Shown: piece after piece, positions 14,301 to 15,339 of the stretch | Layout of the letters: the number at the start of each line of letters is the position of its first letter | How positions within the stretch are numbered: position 1 is the stretch's first letter | Assembly (NCBI GenBank): GCA_013372965.1 | Contig: JABXIR010000204.1 | Location: 1-15,339 of the forward strand | From: Gammaproteobacteria bacterium | GTDB lineage: Bacteria; Pseudomonadota; Gammaproteobacteria; Pseudomonadales; DSM-25080 | Reading direction: 5' to 3' | DNA: 15,339 nt | Notes under the pieces: model-generated | Told to the model about the DNA's origin: nothing | The model's input: the letters and a program-made list of their open reading frames with translations, nothing else | The model's database searches: none | Program-made: the position numbers and the translations under genes

Positions 14301-15339
14301 TGAACCTCAGCGACCACCTGCGTCAGCAACTGTCACAAGTTAATGCAAAGCGCTGGGTGGTCGGTTTTTCGGGCGGTGCGGATTCGGTTGCCCTGCTGCA
14401 CGTACTCACGTCTTTAAACCTCAGTTGTCCTATTGTCGCGCTTCATGTTAATCATCATATTAGTGAAGCGTCGGACGAATGGCAGGCGCATTGTGAACGC
14501 CAAACATCGAGTTTTGGCGTGCCCATCGAAGTGATGCACTGCCATTTTTCAAATCCTTCGATCGTCAATGAGCAAGGCGCACGAGACGCTCGCTACAAAA
14601 ATTTTGAAGGTTTTTTAGTGGATGGCGATGTGCTGTTGCTTGCACACCATGCTGATGATCAGTTCGAAACGACGTTGCTAAGATTAGCTCGGGGCGATGG
14701 CCTTCGAGGAGTACTTGGCATTCCTAGTGGCCGTGCAGTCGGGAAGGGAAGCATACTTCGTCCGTTGCTCGACGTCACGCGTCGGGATATTGAATCGTAC
14801 TGTTCGCAGCACGCCTTATCCGTGATATCGGATCCTGCTAATTTTGATAGTCGTTTCTTAAGAAGTCGTGTGCGTCAATCGTTGGTGCCTGTCTTTGAAG
14901 ACGTCATACCAGAGGCCCGTCAGCGGGTGAACGAGTCGCGGCAAAAGCTAGAGCAGAGCTATCGAACGATGCTCGAGTTATTTGCGGTGGTTGGATCTGG
15001 ACATACGGGCATACACCGTTTTGGTCACTGGTGGCGTCCATTGGATGAGCTCAGTGATCAACGCGATTGGCTGCATTTTTGGCTCAGTGAAAAGCTGTCC
15101 ATTCAGTTTCGTAGCACGGTTTTTGACACACTTCTTAGTGCTCTCGATTTTGATGATGATCAGCATTTTGAACTCAAGCATCCGGATGGCGATTTCTACT
15201 GGTACGATCAACGCTTATGGTTTTGCCCTAAAGTGACAGCGTCAGTGTCAACACCGATGCCGGCGAAAAGTTTTCAGTGGTTCGGTGATTTTTATACGGT
15301 TAGTGAGCAAGTCTCGGGGCTGCGCTTTCGACCGGGTAA
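14300..15339 (+). CDS. tilS: tRNA(Ile)-lysidine synthase, 3' end outside window
   Basis: ATP-dependent enzyme that adds lysine to C34 of the CAU-anticodon tRNA-Ile, changing its decoding from AUG to AUA and its charging from Met to Ile. The frame opens at ATG 14300, which shares its A with the accA TAA (TAATG), and stays open without a stop to the window end (346 codons plus 2 nt). The N-type ATP pyrophosphatase P-loop SGGADS is at residues 24-29, followed by HVNHHISE (49-56), QGARDARY (92-99), the conserved LAHHADDQFET (114-124), ILRPLLDVTR (152-161) and DPANFDSRFLRSRVR (178-192). A glutamine/arginine-rich helical linker follows (about 205-225), and the last residues (LRFRPG, 341-346) resemble the start of the C-terminal TilS domain. 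No Shine-Dalgarno sequence is evident, so translational coupling to accA is likely. The accA-tilS order is as in Pseudomonas. Confidence 0.95.
   Translation, partial: MNLSDHLRQQLSQVNAKRWVVGFSGGADSVALLHVLTSLNLSCPIVALHVNHHISEASDEWQAHCERQTSSFGVPIEVMHCHFSNPSIVNEQGARDARYKNFEGFLVDGDVLLLAHHADDQFETTLLRLARGDGLRGVLGIPSGRAVGKGSILRPLLDVTRRDIESYCSQHALSVISDPANFDSRFLRSRVRQSLVPVFEDVIPEARQRVNESRQKLEQSYRTMLELFAVVGSGHTGIHRFGHWWRPLDELSDQRDWLHFWLSEKLSIQFRSTVFDTLLSALDFDDDQHFELKHPDGDFYWYDQRLWFCPKVTASVSTPMPAKSFQWFGDFYTVSEQVSGLRFRPG

Noticed and set aside
14978..15236. Two ORFs of 77 and 84 codons near the 3' end, one on each strand
   Set aside because: Both are alternative-frame shadows of tilS, whose frame stays open to the window end with clear family motifs.
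1..15339. Mobile element, CRISPR array, tRNA or rRNA, or a new defence-type system
   Set aside because: No transposase, regular spaced repeats, tRNA-like folds or unfamiliar genes were seen; all twelve main genes belong to well-known families in a conserved order.

Overview
This window is a compact, single-strand stretch of an envelope biogenesis and lipid cluster from a gammaproteobacterium. Twelve protein genes, all on the + strand, are recognised: dxr (5' end cut off), rseP, bamA, skp/ompH, lpxD, fabZ, lpxA, lpxB, rnhB, dnaE, accA and tilS (3' end cut off). The order is the Pseudomonas-type version, with dxr directly before rseP and tilS directly after accA. In Escherichia coli, uppS and cdsA lie between dxr and rseP, and tilS is not adjacent to accA. 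Base composition looks moderate by eye, and protein sequences are close to Pseudomonas and E. coli families. A marine, Cellvibrionales-like gammaproteobacterium is a reasonable but weak guess.

Layout. Positions 1-1005 hold the C-terminal five-sixths of Dxr (isoprenoid synthesis), overlapping rseP (site-2 protease of the envelope stress pathway). After a 52-nt gap with a small GNRA-type hairpin comes bamA (outer-membrane protein insertase), then skp (periplasmic chaperone for outer-membrane proteins). Next are lpxD, fabZ, lpxA and lpxB, the lipid A acylation steps plus the fatty-acid dehydratase that competes for the same 3-hydroxyacyl-ACP pool. rnhB overlaps the end of lpxB, and dnaE follows 9 nt after rnhB. 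A 155-nt intergenic region separates dnaE from accA and is the longest non-coding stretch here. tilS starts on the last base of the accA stop codon and runs off the window.

The genes form a functional set: outer-membrane protein assembly (bamA, skp, rseP), lipid A synthesis (lpxD, lpxA, lpxB) and fatty-acid supply (fabZ, accA), with replication and tRNA modification genes (rnhB, dnaE, tilS) carried along. Gaps are very short, several stop and start codons overlap, and no convincing terminator is visible, so the block is probably read as one or a few long transcripts. Four genes use non-ATG starts (skp, lpxA and dnaE GTG; lpxD TTG).

I found no mobile element, CRISPR array, structural RNA or novel multi-gene system. 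The points most worth a second look are a strongly acidic, lysine/arginine-free insertion in the BamA barrel; a phenylalanine at the acyl-chain ruler position of LpxA; and, before accA, a seven-codon leader ORF with its own ribosome binding site plus an imperfect direct repeat with 21-bp spacing.
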